Virus record (IMG/VR): IMGVR_UViG_3300046820_002247
Coordinates: 1 to 47,918 of that record
Length of the DNA stretch: 47,918 bases
Direction: 5' to 3' (one strand)
Source: a virus
This document shows positions 29,141-39,060 of the stretch, piece after piece; the stretch's first letter is position 1, and each line of letters begins with the position of its first letter. Position numbers and translations under genes: made by a program. The notes below the pieces were generated by a model. It had not been told where the DNA came from, ran no database searches, and saw only the letters and a program-made list of their open reading frames with translations.

Positions 29141-29426
29141 TTTCTATTCTTTTAATGTGTGGTAATTTGTTCGTTTTATTTCTATTGTATTTTGAAGTAT
29201 CTTCCCCATATAGTACATTAATTTCTTCTTCATGAAAAGTAATCAATCGACTACTAATTACACCTTCTTCATTAGTACCTTCATCCAACATTCCAAATAA
29301 AACGCTATCACCAATTTGTTTACTTCTACCTGAGAAGTAAGTTTTATCTTTTAGTTGACTTAGAATTTCATAAGATAACATTTTATTATCTCTTAATTGT
29401 AAATCAATTTCTTCTTTAAATGTCAT
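29130..29426 (-). CDS. Small protein between SSB and UvsX, unknown
   Basis: The protein has 98 residues and starts MTFKEEIDLQLRDNKMLSYE. It has an N-terminal helix and then a strand-rich part (GDSVLFGMLDEGTNEEGVIS), and ends in a basic stretch. It lies 2 nt after the SSB gene and overlaps uvsX by 11 nt, so it is translated with both. Position suggests a recombination or replication accessory role, for example SSB or UvsX loading, but no motif supports a specific function. Confidence 0.6.
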   Translation of the reverse strand: MTFKEEIDLQLRDNKMLSYEILSQLKDKTYFSGRSKQIGDSVLFGMLDEGTNEEGVISSRLITFHEEEINVLYGEDTSKYNRNKTNKLPHIKRIENGD

Positions 29427-29428
29427 TT

Positions 29429-30283
29429 CTAAAATGGTAAATCTTCCTCCGGAAAGTCATTTGCTTGAGGGTCAACCGGTGCAGAACTTTGAGATTTTCC
29501 ACCACCAAATGATTCCGTATTAACTGAATCACTTTCGTAAGAATAACCACCTTTTTCTGAATCCCATTTTGGTGTTTCTCCACGAGCGATTGCTTCAAGA
29601 TATTCAACAGGTTTTTTAGAATAAACATCTAACCATGTTAATTCGTCAGTAATCCAAGCGTTTGCTTGAGCCGGGTCAGTATGTACCGGTCCTTGGTCTT
29701 CGTACATAATTGTAGATACTGCAGTATATTCTTTACCATTTGGAGCCTTTGTTTTATTTAATTCAATGATTAAATCTCTACCGATGTTAGCATCAGTAAT
29801 GTCTCCTTTGTTTCTCCAAATTGGAATGATTTTATCTAAGATACCATCATTTTTGTAGTTGTGTTTAAATCTCCAAAATTTTGGTCCGTCTTCTTCTTTA
29901 TCTCTATCAATAACTTTTACAATATAGAATTTACGAGAACGATACTGAGCCGCTAATTGTTTGTCCGATTCTTTTCCGGTTGAAATTAACTCTTCATAAA
30001 CCTCATTTAAAGGTGAACGTTCGTTATCATTTTTTCCCGGGTCGTAGAATTTTTGCCATTGTCCACCTACTTGTATCTCATGATACCAAGCTTCTTTAAA
30101 TGGTGATGAACCATCACTTGTAGGTAAGATTCTAACTCTTCTTTGCCCTGATTGCTCCTTATCACTCAAGATAAGTGCAAAATATTTTTTCATTCTTTCG
30201 TCTTGCGACATTTTCCCTTGGGCTCCGCCCCCTGATTGTTTTGAACTTTCGTACTGTGCCAATACGGCGTCTAATGAACTCAT
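29429..30283 (-). CDS. 32: Single-stranded DNA-binding protein, gp32-like
   Basis: gp32 coats ssDNA and organises T4 replication and recombination. The 284 residues include a polar N-terminal tail, an OB-fold-like core (QRRVRILPTSDGSSPFKEAW, then FYIVKVIDRDKEEDGPKFWR) and an acidic low-complexity C-terminus ending DFPEEDLPF. There is no cysteine in the whole protein, so the zinc site of T4 gp32 is absent. The last residues resemble the DDDIPF-type tip of bacterial SSB. It precedes the 98-aa gene and uvsX. A terminator and a Bacteroidota-type promoter candidate lie upstream. T4 gp32 has 301 residues. Confidence 0.88.
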   Translation of the reverse strand: MSSLDAVLAQYESSKQSGGGAQGKMSQDERMKKYFALILSDKEQSGQRRVRILPTSDGSSPFKEAWYHEIQVGGQWQKFYDPGKNDNERSPLNEVYEELISTGKESDKQLAAQYRSRKFYIVKVIDRDKEEDGPKFWRFKHNYKNDGILDKIIPIWRNKGDITDANIGRDLIIELNKTKAPNGKEYTAVSTIMYEDQGPVHTDPAQANAWITDELTWLDVYSKKPVEYLEAIARGETPKWDSEKGGYSYESDSVNTESFGGGKSQSSAPVDPQANDFPEEDLPF

Positions 30284-30315
30284 GTGTTATAAAATTAAAT
30301 TGTTAAATTGTTAGA

Positions 30316-30347
30316 TAAAGATAGGTGATAAATAGTAAAAAGTCAAA
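30316..30347 (-). promoter_or_regulatory. Bacteroidota-type promoter before the SSB gene
   Basis: The coding strand has TTTG (30347-30344), a 20-nt spacer and TATCTTTA (30323-30316). This fits the Bacteroidota consensus TTTG-N19-21-TAnnTTTG with one mismatch. A TATTTATC octamer (30334-30327) lies inside the spacer and may be a weak late-type box. The predicted start is roughly 7 nt downstream, leaving a leader of about 25 nt without a Shine-Dalgarno sequence. Confidence 0.5.
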
Positions 30348-30376
30348 TTAAAAAAGGTGTCCGTTAAGACACCTTT
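30344..30376 (-). terminator. Terminator after the 233-aa gene
   Basis: A perfect 9-bp stem (AAAGGTGTC / GACACCTTT, 6-nt loop) at 30353-30376 begins 10 nt after the stop at 30387. On the coding strand it runs into TTTAATTTG. Its tail overlaps the TTTG of the next promoter. Confidence 0.85.
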
Positions 30377-30386
30377 AAATTTTTTG

Positions 30387-31088
30387 TTATCGTTTGAATG
30401 ATGTTTTGTATTCATCTTCTTGAGGATTTGCTCGAAATGAATTTTTGATATCAGTTGTATTAATATCTTCAACTTCGTCTGAAGTTAAAACATATTCATT
30501 TTTTCCTGTTTTTTCCATTTCATCTTGTTTGTCATCAAAGAATTGTGAAAGTTTTTGATTGAATGGATATGAATCATAAGCTCTTAACTCTAATTTTTCT
30601 TGAGGAGTTTTTTCACGATACTTCTCAATTTTACTTTCAAGTGAATTTAATTTGTTCATTACATTATCCATCTCACTTAATTTAGCTTCTAAGTTAGACA
30701 ATTGGTTAAACAAGTTTTCGAAATATTCTTCTTGTTTTGTTTCAATATTTTTTTGAGAATTAACCAAATCTGTTATTTCAAGTTCTTCAGATTCTTCACC
30801 TTTAGTTCCTGTTTCTTCAGATGCTCCTTCATCATCAATTTTTTCAACGTCAGGGTCATTAGCAACATCAATTGGTTGCGGTGCCCCTTCTCCCGGTGCC
30901 GGTGGTGGTACCGCTTCAGATGGTGCAGGTGCTGGTGGTACCTCTCCTCCTGCTGCCGGTGGTGGTGGAGCTAACGCCTCCAACCCAGCTGCTGGGTCTT
31001 CAGGTACTTCAGCGTCTTGTTCCATAATATACTTATTAATATTATGATATCTTGTAATTTCTTGTATTAATTTCTTATCTAAAGCCAT
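30387..31088 (-). CDS. Pro-rich, acidic, coiled-coil protein, unknown
   Basis: The 233 residues fall into four parts. A short helical start (LIQEITRYHNINKYIMEQ) is followed by a Pro/Ala/Gly tract (about 36-72), an acidic segment (DDEGASEETGTKGEESEELE), and a long heptad-type helix (about 105-160, with SNLEAKLSEMDNVMNKLNSL). A polar C-terminus follows. It could be a virion scaffold, linker or assembly protein. It lies 5 nt after the 74-aa gene, and a strong terminator follows it. No family is recognised; the coiled coil and linker are clear. Confidence 0.65.
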   Translation of the reverse strand: MALDKKLIQEITRYHNINKYIMEQDAEVPEDPAAGLEALAPPPPAAGGEVPPAPAPSEAVPPPAPGEGAPQPIDVANDPDVEKIDDEGASEETGTKGEESEELEITDLVNSQKNIETKQEEYFENLFNQLSNLEAKLSEMDNVMNKLNSLESKIEKYREKTPQEKLELRAYDSYPFNQKLSQFFDDKQDEMEKTGKNEYVLTSDEVEDINTTDIKNSFRANPQEDEYKTSFKR

Positions 31089-31093
31089 TTTGA

Positions 31094-31318
31094 TTATCCG
31101 TTTAATAATTGTTTAATTCCTCCTGCTGTCTCAACTCTAACTTTTCTATTAATAGTTGTTTGGTGTCCGGCTCTTTCAATAAGACCATCTCTTTCTCTGA
31201 TTGTATAACAATCCCCTGTGTCTAAATCACAAACTTGTTGTGTTCCGTCACCGTTATCTGTTTGTGAAACTCTTGTTGATTTCCCAAGATAGTTGTCTAA
31301 TGCTGATTTTATGTTCAT
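31094..31318 (-). CDS. Small protein of unknown function
   Basis: The 74 residues have a helical start (MNIKSALDNYLGKS), a strand-rich centre with two cysteines six apart (VCDLDTGDC) and RERDGLIERAGH, and a basic end. An exact TATTTATA box ends 14 nt before ATG 31318, so it is probably a late gene that leads a short unit with the 233-aa gene. No function can be assigned. Confidence 0.6.
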   Translation of the reverse strand: MNIKSALDNYLGKSTRVSQTDNGDGTQQVCDLDTGDCYTIRERDGLIERAGHQTTINRKVRVETAGGIKQLLNG

Positions 31319-31332
31319 AAAATTGTTTTTAT

Positions 31333-31340
31333 TATAAATA
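31333..31340 (-). promoter_or_regulatory. Candidate late promoter box
   Basis: The coding strand reads TATTTATA, ending 14 nt before ATG 31318. It occupies the 32-nt gap after the 2569-aa gene. Confidence 0.55.
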
Positions 31341-31350
31341 TATCGTTATG

Positions 31351-34300
31351 TTATAAAGTGAATGGAGGGCTAACCGCACCTGCCGATATTGGTTTACCAA
31401 ATTGTGATGAAGTTGTATCAGTAACCACAAAATCTTCTGAGGTGTATTGCACCTCCGCTTGGAAAACACCTAAACCATCAACTGTAATAACATTAGTATA
31501 TTTAGTATCACTATTATTAACTATTGTTATTTTTTGTTTGTCGATACTTGGAATTGAGTACACTTCAAACCCTCCTTTATTAATTAATTTAGTACAAGTA
31601 AATTGTAATGTAATATATCCACCCGCAGGTTTTTTGATGTTATAATAATCAGGTCCACTAAAATTAGGTAATACCCCACTTTGTGTTTCAGAAACTTTTA
31701 TTAAAGAACCCGGACGAGACTCATCCACCACAGATGTTGTAACATATCTTGATTGTGTAAAATAAAAATTAGCAGAACGAGATATAGGTTGAGGATATTT
31801 AATTTTATCCCCCGCATCTGATTTAACCGTAAATTGAATAATAACAACTTGTTTATCTTTAATTGGAATTTCTTTAAACTCACTAATAGGTTGATTAATT
31901 AACATATCCGCAATTTGATTGTATGTTATTTTGAAAACATTATTATTTACATAATTTGTAATAATTTTCTTAACCTCTCTATTTAAAGTTCTCTTAACTT
32001 GATTATTTTCTTTTACCTCATCAAATACAGAAACAACCATTTCAACATTGGTTTGAATAACCCATACACCCGCAGTTGGACTAACAGAAATTGTTAGTTC
32101 ATTAGTAAGCTCTCCTTTTATACTATCATCAATTACCGTAACTAAAGGGTCAGGACCTGTTTCTTGAGGATTAGTATTTATAGTTTCGCTTTGAGGTGCA
32201 TTTGCAGTTTGATTCTGAGGATTATTATATCCACCCGGTGATGACGCTGCCGATGCTGTTATTGCTGGGTCAAATGTATAATTATCAGTACTTGTTGCGG
32301 TACCATTAGGAGTTGTAATAACAATCTTACCTTTATTAACAACAGTACCTGTTCCAATTATTGGAGTATTAAATCTTAATGTAGTATCATTAAATACCGT
32401 AAATCCTGTTGCTGGAACACTAACTCCATTGACAGTAATTGCAGTAGTACCATCAAAACTAATACCATTAACTTGAACCACAGTTCCTGTATTCCCTGAT
32501 AAAGGTGAGAATGATGTAATTGATGATGGAGGACAAGATAATTTTGAGGTAACCGCAGTTGTAGTTGGAACTCCGTTACTACTACCTTGACTTTCAACTT
32601 TATTAATTTGATTTTTTAAATCTTCAACAATGGCTTTAGTTGCAACACCAACGCTAAGAGCCGAAGTTAATGCTTTATCAAATGTCTCTTTAGTTTCCGC
32701 ATAATCTTTAATGTGGGTATCGTAATAAGATTCGGGAACTTTATCATTTTTGATTGGCCAATAACAAGCATAATATTTTACAAGACCCAAGTCTAATATT
32801 TGTTGTACCCTTTCTCGTAATCTTGCGCTCATAAATGAAACAAAGTTATTGATTGATGCAAAATTTGCAACAGGTGTTGTGCCTTTAGTTGAAGGATTTG
32901 GATTAAGGTTAACACAAGAATATGTATTAAGGAACGTACCATCAATCTGACCGTAATCAACATTTAGTGGAGCAGTTGCAAAGTTATTATTCCATCCATA
33001 AAACTTACCTAAATTACTATTACTGTCTTTTTGGAAAGTCCTAAGATAAGAAATACAATAAATAATTGTCGCCAATTCAGGATTATTTGGCATAATTCTT
33101 TTAAGAACACTTGCAAATTCTGTTTCAGTTATTCCTGTAAGAACCGCATTAGTCGCTTGAAACTGTTTATTAAGATAAATTGGAAGTACTTGACTTCCAC
33201 ATTCATTTGTGGTTCCTTTTGTATTATTTGCAGATTGAACAGTATTACTTGCTTTATTAGAATTGGTTGACGCACTTAATACATTAATAGTATCTTTCTT
33301 AATTTTAAGAAGTCCCTCAAGTTTTGTTAATAAATTTTGATTCATACTTTGAATAAAACTATCAATTGCAGGTAAATCATAAATTCCTTGTCTAATCCCC
33401 TGGAATGATGTTTGGAATTGACCCGGTTGAATACTATGTTCAACTTGTTGTATCATATACGGACCATTAAACATTGGAACGTGTCTTAAATTAAAATACA
33501 TTGTTGGTTGTAACATGGCATTCCCTAAACAAACAACAGAACATGTATAACTTCTTTGTTTATAAAGGTTATACAAACTCGCGTTTTGTGTTGCAACATT
33601 TTTACCTGATGCTTGGTCAACCATATTTATCTGTGTCGCAATTGATTCAGAAGTTGCACTACCATTATCCTGAGACACATTGAACGAGTAAAAAACATTT
33701 TGATTTCTTATTCCAATATCAACGGTAAACCCAACACATTTATTTGAAACACCCCAATCTTTTTTACCAACTTGATTTTCAATTAATGGATTTTCAGATG
33801 CTCTACTCATATCAAATGCATCATCTCTGAACCTAAAATTACCTTTTGGTAATTCCAAATATTGAGATGGTTTTCCAACATAAAAACAAACCATTTTAGA
33901 ACTTGATTTTCTATAATCAACATTTAAAAATGTCCCCCATAAATTATTAGCAAATTCTAACGACCCTTCGGCTCTATTTGGTATTGTTGTACCATCAACA
34001 TCCTGAACATTATAAAAATTAATATATGCCGGTAGATTCATCACAGTAAAATTATTCTTTCTCAATAATCCACTAATAAATGTAAAAACACTCATACCTT
34101 CGTTCAAAGATTTTTGACTAAATGTATTTCTCATTTCAAAAATATCCAATAAGATAGTATCACCAATATTTCTTGATGCCCTATCTAAGAATAGAATATC
34201 CTCAAACAATGTCTTAGTTTTATAATCAGAACCCGCAATCCATTTATCATTTAACGATTTAAACACTTCGTAGTTTTCAACTTTACTTTGTTGACCATCA

Positions 34301-37300
34301 ATAACGGTTTGAACTGTTTTTTCTGGTAATTGCTGTTGGTCAGGTAACTCTTTTCTAACCCCATCTAAAACAAGATTTAAAAAATTATCCTGTAATACAC
34401 TTTCATTGGTTAGGTATTGATTAATCTGAGCTTGGAACTGAGCAACTGTTGTACTCGGATTTTTTAACTTCTGAGTAGCATACATTTTAATGATTGGTGT
34501 CAATAACACAACGTTCTCAACTGAAAACAGAATATTATTATCAATAAAAAAATCAGTGATGTATGAACCAGTACTACTATATCTAACATTATTTATTGTT
34601 GAAAATCCAACTTCTGTTTCAAGTGCTTTCCACGCGTTTGGATTTAACAATTGAGACTGACTAAGACTTAATGAACTAGTTTTAGTTGGTAATGTATTTT
34701 GTACATACGGTTGAAACTCAATTGGGTCAACAACTTTTTGAGTATTGTTATGTGAAAGATATGAATCAAAAATTCTTCTTCTATAATTTGATGGATTACC
34801 ATATCTAAATAAGATATCATAATTCATGAAGTCTTTAATACCCGCCTGAAAAACATTATACTGATTACCAATAGTGTTTGAAAAATATGTAAGGTCAGAA
34901 ACACCTTTACTTTGAACAGGAACTGTCATTAAATTTCTAAATAATGATTGGAAATTTCTAAACGTTGCATTAACTTGAACTACCGATGTTTCGAACTGAG
35001 CAACTTCGGCACCTGTTGAACTATTTGTAATTGGTTTACTAAAATTCAAAAACTCTTGTTCAAAAGAATCTAATATTTTTTTCTCAAAAACTGAAAATAT
35101 CTCTTCAATTTTAGTATAGTTATCACCATTTAAAAAGTACAATGGAGATTGTGTTTCCCCACTATTAATTAAATTGATGTAAGAATCCGGTTTCGGATAG
35201 GCAATTTGATTACTATCAAAATAACCATAGTTAGGTGCGGACCATAAAGTCCTAACCGAACCATTATAAACATTAGGGTTTGATGTTAAATTAACTACAG
35301 TAGTTGCGGTAGTTGTTAAATTAGTAAGACAAGAAATCTCGGTTTGATTTATAGGATTTCCAAATGATGGAACTACAAAATAATCAGTACCTTTAGTATT
35401 ACTAACAGGATTACAATTAACGTCAGGGTAATAATTACTACTACTAAGTAAAACCGAATATGTTGTAAGACTTAATGATTTACCATTTTGGTTGGCAGAT
35501 ATGTTAGAATCAGTAAAATTATACAACTTCATCCCACTATCCACACTTTTTTGAATTTCGTCATTAGTGTAATTATCATACAATTCAAAACCATTATAAA
35601 AAACGTTAAAGTCATTAATTACTTTAGGGTAGAACCCAATATTCATATTAGCGGTAATTGATGTCTCCTCTTGTAATGTTATTGAAATAGGTAAACTATT
35701 ATAATTAAACTTATAGTTTTGAGTATTAGAACTCAAAATAGGACTATAATTTGTTGTATAGTCAAAATTAGTCCAAGCAGTTGATAAAATATCAACATTT
35801 GATTCTTTGTATTTTTTATAACGATGCCAAATTGAACCATATTTCAATACCCAAGCATACGGTAATTTATGTATCGCACCAAATTTTTTCAAACAAGATG
35901 AAATATAGTCTAACTCATCAACAATGGTGTCCGTTTTTGTTTTGTATCTTTCTCTTAATGTCGCCAATGGTAGTGAATTTAAGAATAGATATGCAGATTG
36001 AACATAAGGATATGGGTCACTTGTTCTATTATTTTGAACACCATTCATAATTGAATTAACAAAATATGGGGTGTTTAACATAGATGTTGTTGTCTTAAAA
36101 GGTAAAATATTTGTTGGTGTTGTAGAATCACAATACCCTTCAGTCGCAACAAAATCTTTAGGAACTCTAGTAACATAGAATTCGTTTAAACCATATGGGT
36201 TTAATGCGGTTGATAAAGTGGCAACTACCGATGGACTTAGATTTTGATAAAATGAAAAATTTGTAACCGGTCTATTGGTCGTAAAATCATAAACATCATT
36301 AAAATTTGAAATAATTTTTCTTGGTTCAAATATCTTTAATGTTTTCTTTGTATCATAAACTTCGTTACCCACAGATTTATTACTTGAACTTAAATTAGTT
36401 AAACACCACGTAGGGTCTGTATATGGTAATGTATCCACAACCAGTGGTTCATTTGAAGCATTTTTTAATAAAGTTTCGAGAGCCAACGATTTAGTACTTA
36501 CTTGTGGTATTTTTCCAATATCTGATGTTGATAAAATACTATACGAGTTATCCACCAAATTTTTAATATATGGTGTAACAAAGAAATCACGAATATAATC
36601 TTGATACGCCCTTCCTGTACCATTATTCGAAATAGTGCGTAAGAACTCAGGATATGAATTTGCCTTTAAATTATAATTTTTAAGTTTTAATGTTAAATAA
36701 GGAGAACTTATTCCAAGACCTCTAACAATATTGTTAACTTCCGCCTCAATATTCAACTTAATTAATTCATCAATCTGATTGGAATTTGCCCTAATTAATC
36801 CTGAATAGTGAGAAGTTAAAAATTGTCTCTCCCAAATTTCATAGAAGAATTTTACCTCTTCTTTATTAACATATGGTAATCCTGCTGACGGAAATTCGAT
36901 TGCATTAATGTTAATTCTATTAGTATCTCTTTCATTATCTAATGGTGGTGGAGCGAGTGGCACACTGAATTTTTGTGTTATACCTTTCATATACTCCTCA
37001 ACAAATTCAACTTCAGGCCATTTATCAAACAAATACCCTTGAGTTCTATCAACAATTGTTGGGTCCGCAATATATTTCAATTGGAATCTACCTTTTTTAT
37101 CTTCAGGTGTTTCAACAAAAAATAACGGCCATGGGTAAACCGGTTCTTGAGAATTTAACAAATTAGCATCATTCATTATAGCAAATGGGTCCCTAACTAC
37201 AACTCCTCTTGTTTCAGTACTTGGCGCTGATGATGGATTATCTAATATTGCATTTTTTCTGACAGGGTCGTATTTAACATTCCAAGCATTTGTATGTACA

Positions 37301-39060
37301 TCATCTAATAATCTAACAAATGCCTCTGCCGATGCCATTACAACTGCAATCAGATTCCTAACGGTTGGTTTAAATCCAAGACCTGTATCAGTATCTTCAA
37401 TTTTTCTCAATAATTCCGCAGAAATTGATGATTCATATTCTGATAGTTTCTTATTCGCATTTGTTTCAAGTAATGAAATTTGATTATCAAATCTATTATC
37501 ACCTTCAAAAATAAAAAAACTAGCGTTCACAGTTTCAGTTACTTGTCTTCCATTAACCTCATTTACTACAACAATAGGAATTTTTGTTTGATATAACTGT
37601 TCTTTAAGAGCATTAATATCCTGTTCCGTTGGTAAAAGTTTTCCTGTTTGTATTCTAACCGTTTCTTTCCAGTTAATAGCCCCATCCGCAGGTGGGTCAA
37701 CTGTAAAATTAACAAACTTAATTGGATTTGGTATTGGAGAAACACCATTTTTACCTAATGTTGCGTTTTCAGATAAAGCTTTATTAAACTTATTAACATA
37801 ACTTTCTAATAATTTAGCCGCAGTTTCTTTCTCCGTTTGTTCTAATTTTTTAAAAATATAAATTCTTTCATTTGTATTATTCAATACAATTGGTTTTGGG
37901 TCAAGATAAGTATTAAACCAAGAAGTATTTGCTCCTCTTACTGCAGAAAAATATTGTTTTAAAACCTCTTTATAACTTCGAATATTAGTTAGAGGTTCAA
38001 CTTTAGCCTTTGGAAATGAATCCATAATATTATTCTCAAAGGTACTTAACTTAGTCATTAATTGAAATACTGTTAACTCGGGTAAATCAGGAGAAATTAA
38101 TCCTTTTGCTTTATATTCACTATAAAGTTCAGCAATTTTTTGATACCCTCTTTCAGAAACTATTTCAGTAGTAAACGCATCACCGCTTTGTGAGTTGTTT
38201 TTTGAAACAGCTCCCTGTACACTTGATTGAGATTCAGCAGCTTTGTTTGATTCTTGAGTACCTCCCGGAGTTGTTGAAACATTGAAAGTTTGTCCATACA
38301 TATGAGGAACTGCCAATAAATGTCCCATTGAGATTTCATTAAGGACATTAAACTTATATCCTTTAAATTGTAAGTCCACTTGATAGTTACCACTAAATGT
38401 GTTAAATGTCGCATGAAATTTTTCTAAATTTAATTGATATCTGATTGCCTGCCCATAATACCCTTTCAATGTTAAATAAAATGGTGGATAAGGAAGATTA
38501 AAGAAAGCAGAATATGGTGAATTATTACCTAATGAAAACAATGCCTTTCCTTGCACATCTTCTAACTTCATACTGACTGAAGGTACAAAAGATGAGTTAG
38601 TTGTTACATTAATTGATGTGATTCCTAATAAACCATTATCAAATACATTTTTTAAGTCAGCGGGTGAACTAATAGTGTAAGCTTGATTACCATCACTTGC
38701 AGGAACTCTTTTTTCCATCATTTGATTATCACCCTTAAACTTAGTTGAATTATTACCAGTCAACTCATCATAATAACCCACACCTAAAAAATTATCTTTA
38801 GTTGGTTTTAAAAAATTCATCTTGGCAACTGATATAGTTCTAATTCTATCTTCAGGACTTGCCCCTACCGCAAGTTTAGTTCTTGGAAGAACTTCCGCTT
38901 CCAAATTTGCATACATCACTAAACTCTCATGGTCAATTAATCTTTCTTGTATTTTACCCGCTGAGTTAATTGTTTTGTTAGGGTCAACAACAATAATATT
39001 ATTGTAATCAAACTCTACTAATATATCTCCACTGTTGTCTGCTTTTAAGTTACCTGCCAT
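31351..39060 (-). CDS. Giant baseplate/hub-like protein with TIG domain
   Basis: This 2569-residue protein is the largest in the window. An N-terminal domain (about 150-260) has the pattern FFNLPYPPFYLTLKGYYGQA, then SGNYQVDLQFKGYKFNVL. Near residues 1840-1890, GNAMLQPTMYFNLRHVPMF and GPYMIQQVEHSIQPGQFQTS resemble the closing segment of phage tail hub (gp27/gpD-like) proteins. Residues about 2018-2085 (YGWNNNF to FASINNFVSFMSARL) loosely resemble a peptidoglycan-hydrolase fold, with low certainty. A clear IPT/TIG Ig domain follows at about 2176-2265 (SITSFSPLSGNTGTVVQVNG). The C-terminal 300 residues look strand-rich. The gene overlaps the gp53-like gene by 11 nt. It probably spans hub and puncturing functions split between several proteins in T4. 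Confidence 0.6.
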   Translation of the reverse strand: MAGNLKADNSGDILVEFDYNNIIVVDPNKTINSAGKIQERLIDHESLVMYANLEAEVLPRTKLAVGASPEDRIRTISVAKMNFLKPTKDNFLGVGYYDELTGNNSTKFKGDNQMMEKRVPASDGNQAYTISSPADLKNVFDNGLLGITSINVTTNSSFVPSVSMKLEDVQGKALFSLGNNSPYSAFFNLPYPPFYLTLKGYYGQAIRYQLNLEKFHATFNTFSGNYQVDLQFKGYKFNVLNEISMGHLLAVPHMYGQTFNVSTTPGGTQESNKAAESQSSVQGAVSKNNSQSGDAFTTEIVSERGYQKIAELYSEYKAKGLISPDLPELTVFQLMTKLSTFENNIMDSFPKAKVEPLTNIRSYKEVLKQYFSAVRGANTSWFNTYLDPKPIVLNNTNERIYIFKKLEQTEKETAAKLLESYVNKFNKALSENATLGKNGVSPIPNPIKFVNFTVDPPADGAINWKETVRIQTGKLLPTEQDINALKEQLYQTKIPIVVVNEVNGRQVTETVNASFFIFEGDNRFDNQISLLETNANKKLSEYESSISAELLRKIEDTDTGLGFKPTVRNLIAVVMASAEAFVRLLDDVHTNAWNVKYDPVRKNAILDNPSSAPSTETRGVVVRDPFAIMNDANLLNSQEPVYPWPLFFVETPEDKKGRFQLKYIADPTIVDRTQGYLFDKWPEVEFVEEYMKGITQKFSVPLAPPPLDNERDTNRININAIEFPSAGLPYVNKEEVKFFYEIWERQFLTSHYSGLIRANSNQIDELIKLNIEAEVNNIVRGLGISSPYLTLKLKNYNLKANSYPEFLRTISNNGTGRAYQDYIRDFFVTPYIKNLVDNSYSILSTSDIGKIPQVSTKSLALETLLKNASNEPLVVDTLPYTDPTWCLTNLSSSNKSVGNEVYDTKKTLKIFEPRKIISNFNDVYDFTTNRPVTNFSFYQNLSPSVVATLSTALNPYGLNEFYVTRVPKDFVATEGYCDSTTPTNILPFKTTTSMLNTPYFVNSIMNGVQNNRTSDPYPYVQSAYLFLNSLPLATLRERYKTKTDTIVDELDYISSCLKKFGAIHKLPYAWVLKYGSIWHRYKKYKESNVDILSTAWTNFDYTTNYSPILSSNTQNYKFNYNSLPISITLQEETSITANMNIGFYPKVINDFNVFYNGFELYDNYTNDEIQKSVDSGMKLYNFTDSNISANQNGKSLSLTTYSVLLSSSNYYPDVNCNPVSNTKGTDYFVVPSFGNPINQTEISCLTNLTTTATTVVNLTSNPNVYNGSVRTLWSAPNYGYFDSNQIAYPKPDSYINLINSGETQSPLYFLNGDNYTKIEEIFSVFEKKILDSFEQEFLNFSKPITNSSTGAEVAQFETSVVQVNATFRNFQSLFRNLMTVPVQSKGVSDLTYFSNTIGNQYNVFQAGIKDFMNYDILFRYGNPSNYRRRIFDSYLSHNNTQKVVDPIEFQPYVQNTLPTKTSSLSLSQSQLLNPNAWKALETEVGFSTINNVRYSSTGSYITDFFIDNNILFSVENVVLLTPIIKMYATQKLKNPSTTVAQFQAQINQYLTNESVLQDNFLNLVLDGVRKELPDQQQLPEKTVQTVIDGQQSKVENYEVFKSLNDKWIAGSDYKTKTLFEDILFLDRASRNIGDTILLDIFEMRNTFSQKSLNEGMSVFTFISGLLRKNNFTVMNLPAYINFYNVQDVDGTTIPNRAEGSLEFANNLWGTFLNVDYRKSSSKMVCFYVGKPSQYLELPKGNFRFRDDAFDMSRASENPLIENQVGKKDWGVSNKCVGFTVDIGIRNQNVFYSFNVSQDNGSATSESIATQINMVDQASGKNVATQNASLYNLYKQRSYTCSVVCLGNAMLQPTMYFNLRHVPMFNGPYMIQQVEHSIQPGQFQTSFQGIRQGIYDLPAIDSFIQSMNQNLLTKLEGLLKIKKDTINVLSASTNSNKASNTVQSANNTKGTTNECGSQVLPIYLNKQFQATNAVLTGITETEFASVLKRIMPNNPELATIIYCISYLRTFQKDSNSNLGKFYGWNNNFATAPLNVDYGQIDGTFLNTYSCVNLNPNPSTKGTTPVANFASINNFVSFMSARLRERVQQILDLGLVKYYACYWPIKNDKVPESYYDTHIKDYAETKETFDKALTSALSVGVATKAIVEDLKNQINKVESQGSSNGVPTTTAVTSKLSCPPSSITSFSPLSGNTGTVVQVNGISFDGTTAITVNGVSVPATGFTVFNDTTLRFNTPIIGTGTVVNKGKIVITTPNGTATSTDNYTFDPAITASAASSPGGYNNPQNQTANAPQSETINTNPQETGPDPLVTVIDDSIKGELTNELTISVSPTAGVWVIQTNVEMVVSVFDEVKENNQVKRTLNREVKKIITNYVNNNVFKITYNQIADMLINQPISEFKEIPIKDKQVVIIQFTVKSDAGDKIKYPQPISRSANFYFTQSRYVTTSVVDESRPGSLIKVSETQSGVLPNFSGPDYYNIKKPAGGYITLQFTCTKLINKGGFEVYSIPSIDKQKITIVNNSDTKYTNVITVDGLGVFQAEVQYTSEDFVVTDTTSSQFGKPISAGAVSPPFTL

